Assembly: GCA_019119205.1 (NCBI GenBank) | Contig: DWXK01000079.1 | Location: forward strand, 1-47,613 | Direction: 5' to 3' | Length of the DNA: 47,613 nt | Origin: Candidatus Mediterraneibacter intestinavium | GTDB lineage: Bacteria > Bacillota > Clostridia > Lachnospirales > Lachnospiraceae | Shown: piece after piece, positions 47,591 through 47,613 of the stretch | Layout: each line of letters opens with the position of its first letter | Position numbering within the stretch: the first letter of the stretch is position 1 | Translations under genes and position numbers: made by a program | The notes under the pieces: generated by a model | What the model was told of the DNA's origin: nothing | The model's database searches: none | What the model saw: only the letters and a program-made list of their open reading frames with translations

Positions 47591-47613
47591 TAGGTTGTGT
47601 ATCCGCCTTATGG

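Noticed and set aside
47280..47613. Purine (guanine/adenine) riboswitch upstream of purE
   Set aside because: The conserved loop sequences, such as TTTCTACC, and the three-way-junction layout are missing on the minus strand. GACTACG-like bases occur only within a simple hairpin.

Overview
The window looks like chromosomal DNA of an anaerobic, spore-forming Clostridia, most likely a gut Lachnospiraceae. The signs are an alpha/beta-type small acid-soluble spore protein, strong AGGAGG-type ribosome binding sites, AddAB instead of RecBCD, a BceAB-type peptide transporter, a BMP/Nup nucleoside ABC transporter and GPH-type sugar import with cytoplasmic glycosidases. No rRNA, tRNA, insertion sequence, prophage or CRISPR array was recognised.

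Layout. (1) 1-800: spore protein and a PadR regulator. (2) 0.98-6.7 kb: a divergent hexuronate (galacturonate) locus, uxaC and a LacI-type regulator on the minus strand, uxaA-uxaB on the plus strand. Matching operators overlap both start sites. (3) 6.85-15.75 kb, minus: a DUF4143 ATPase with three 32-bp-spaced repeats directly upstream of its promoter, then addB-addA and a DUF1294 membrane protein. (4) 16.0-20.85 kb, plus: a BceAB-type transporter, then an Lsa-type ABC-F protein behind a long leader with a promoter, a six-codon upstream ORF, long-range RNA pairing and an intrinsic terminator. (5) 21.0-32.9 kb: a glycoside locus. GH1, GH2, a TIM-barrel isomerase and a GH43-like enzyme run on the minus strand; a small protein, an AraC regulator, a GPH transporter and a GH78 rhamnosidase run on the plus strand. 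A shared 15-bp motif sits 29-30 nt upstream of both operon -10 boxes. (6) 33.1-36.4 kb: YhcH-family protein, thioredoxin, a C-terminally truncated HAD phosphatase, a Crp/Fnr regulator and a small alarmone synthetase. (7) 36.5-47.3 kb, all minus: purE-purM-purN, a terminator, then purD, a zinc alcohol dehydrogenase, mtnA and a four-gene BMP-type nucleoside ABC transporter. A structured, possibly 6S-like, RNA region lies upstream of purE.

How the genes fit together. Regions 2 and 5 suggest use of plant (pectic or rhamnosylated) glycosides: import by the GPH symporter, trimming in the cytoplasm, and conversion of galacturonate to 2-keto-3-deoxygluconate by UxaC, UxaB and UxaA. Region 7 joins purine synthesis, nucleoside uptake and salvage of methylthioribose or 5-deoxyribose phosphate. 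Region 4 is an antimicrobial-defence pair, and its ABC-F gene is probably induced by ribosome stalling on the leader. All functional calls come from reading motifs by eye, without database searches.
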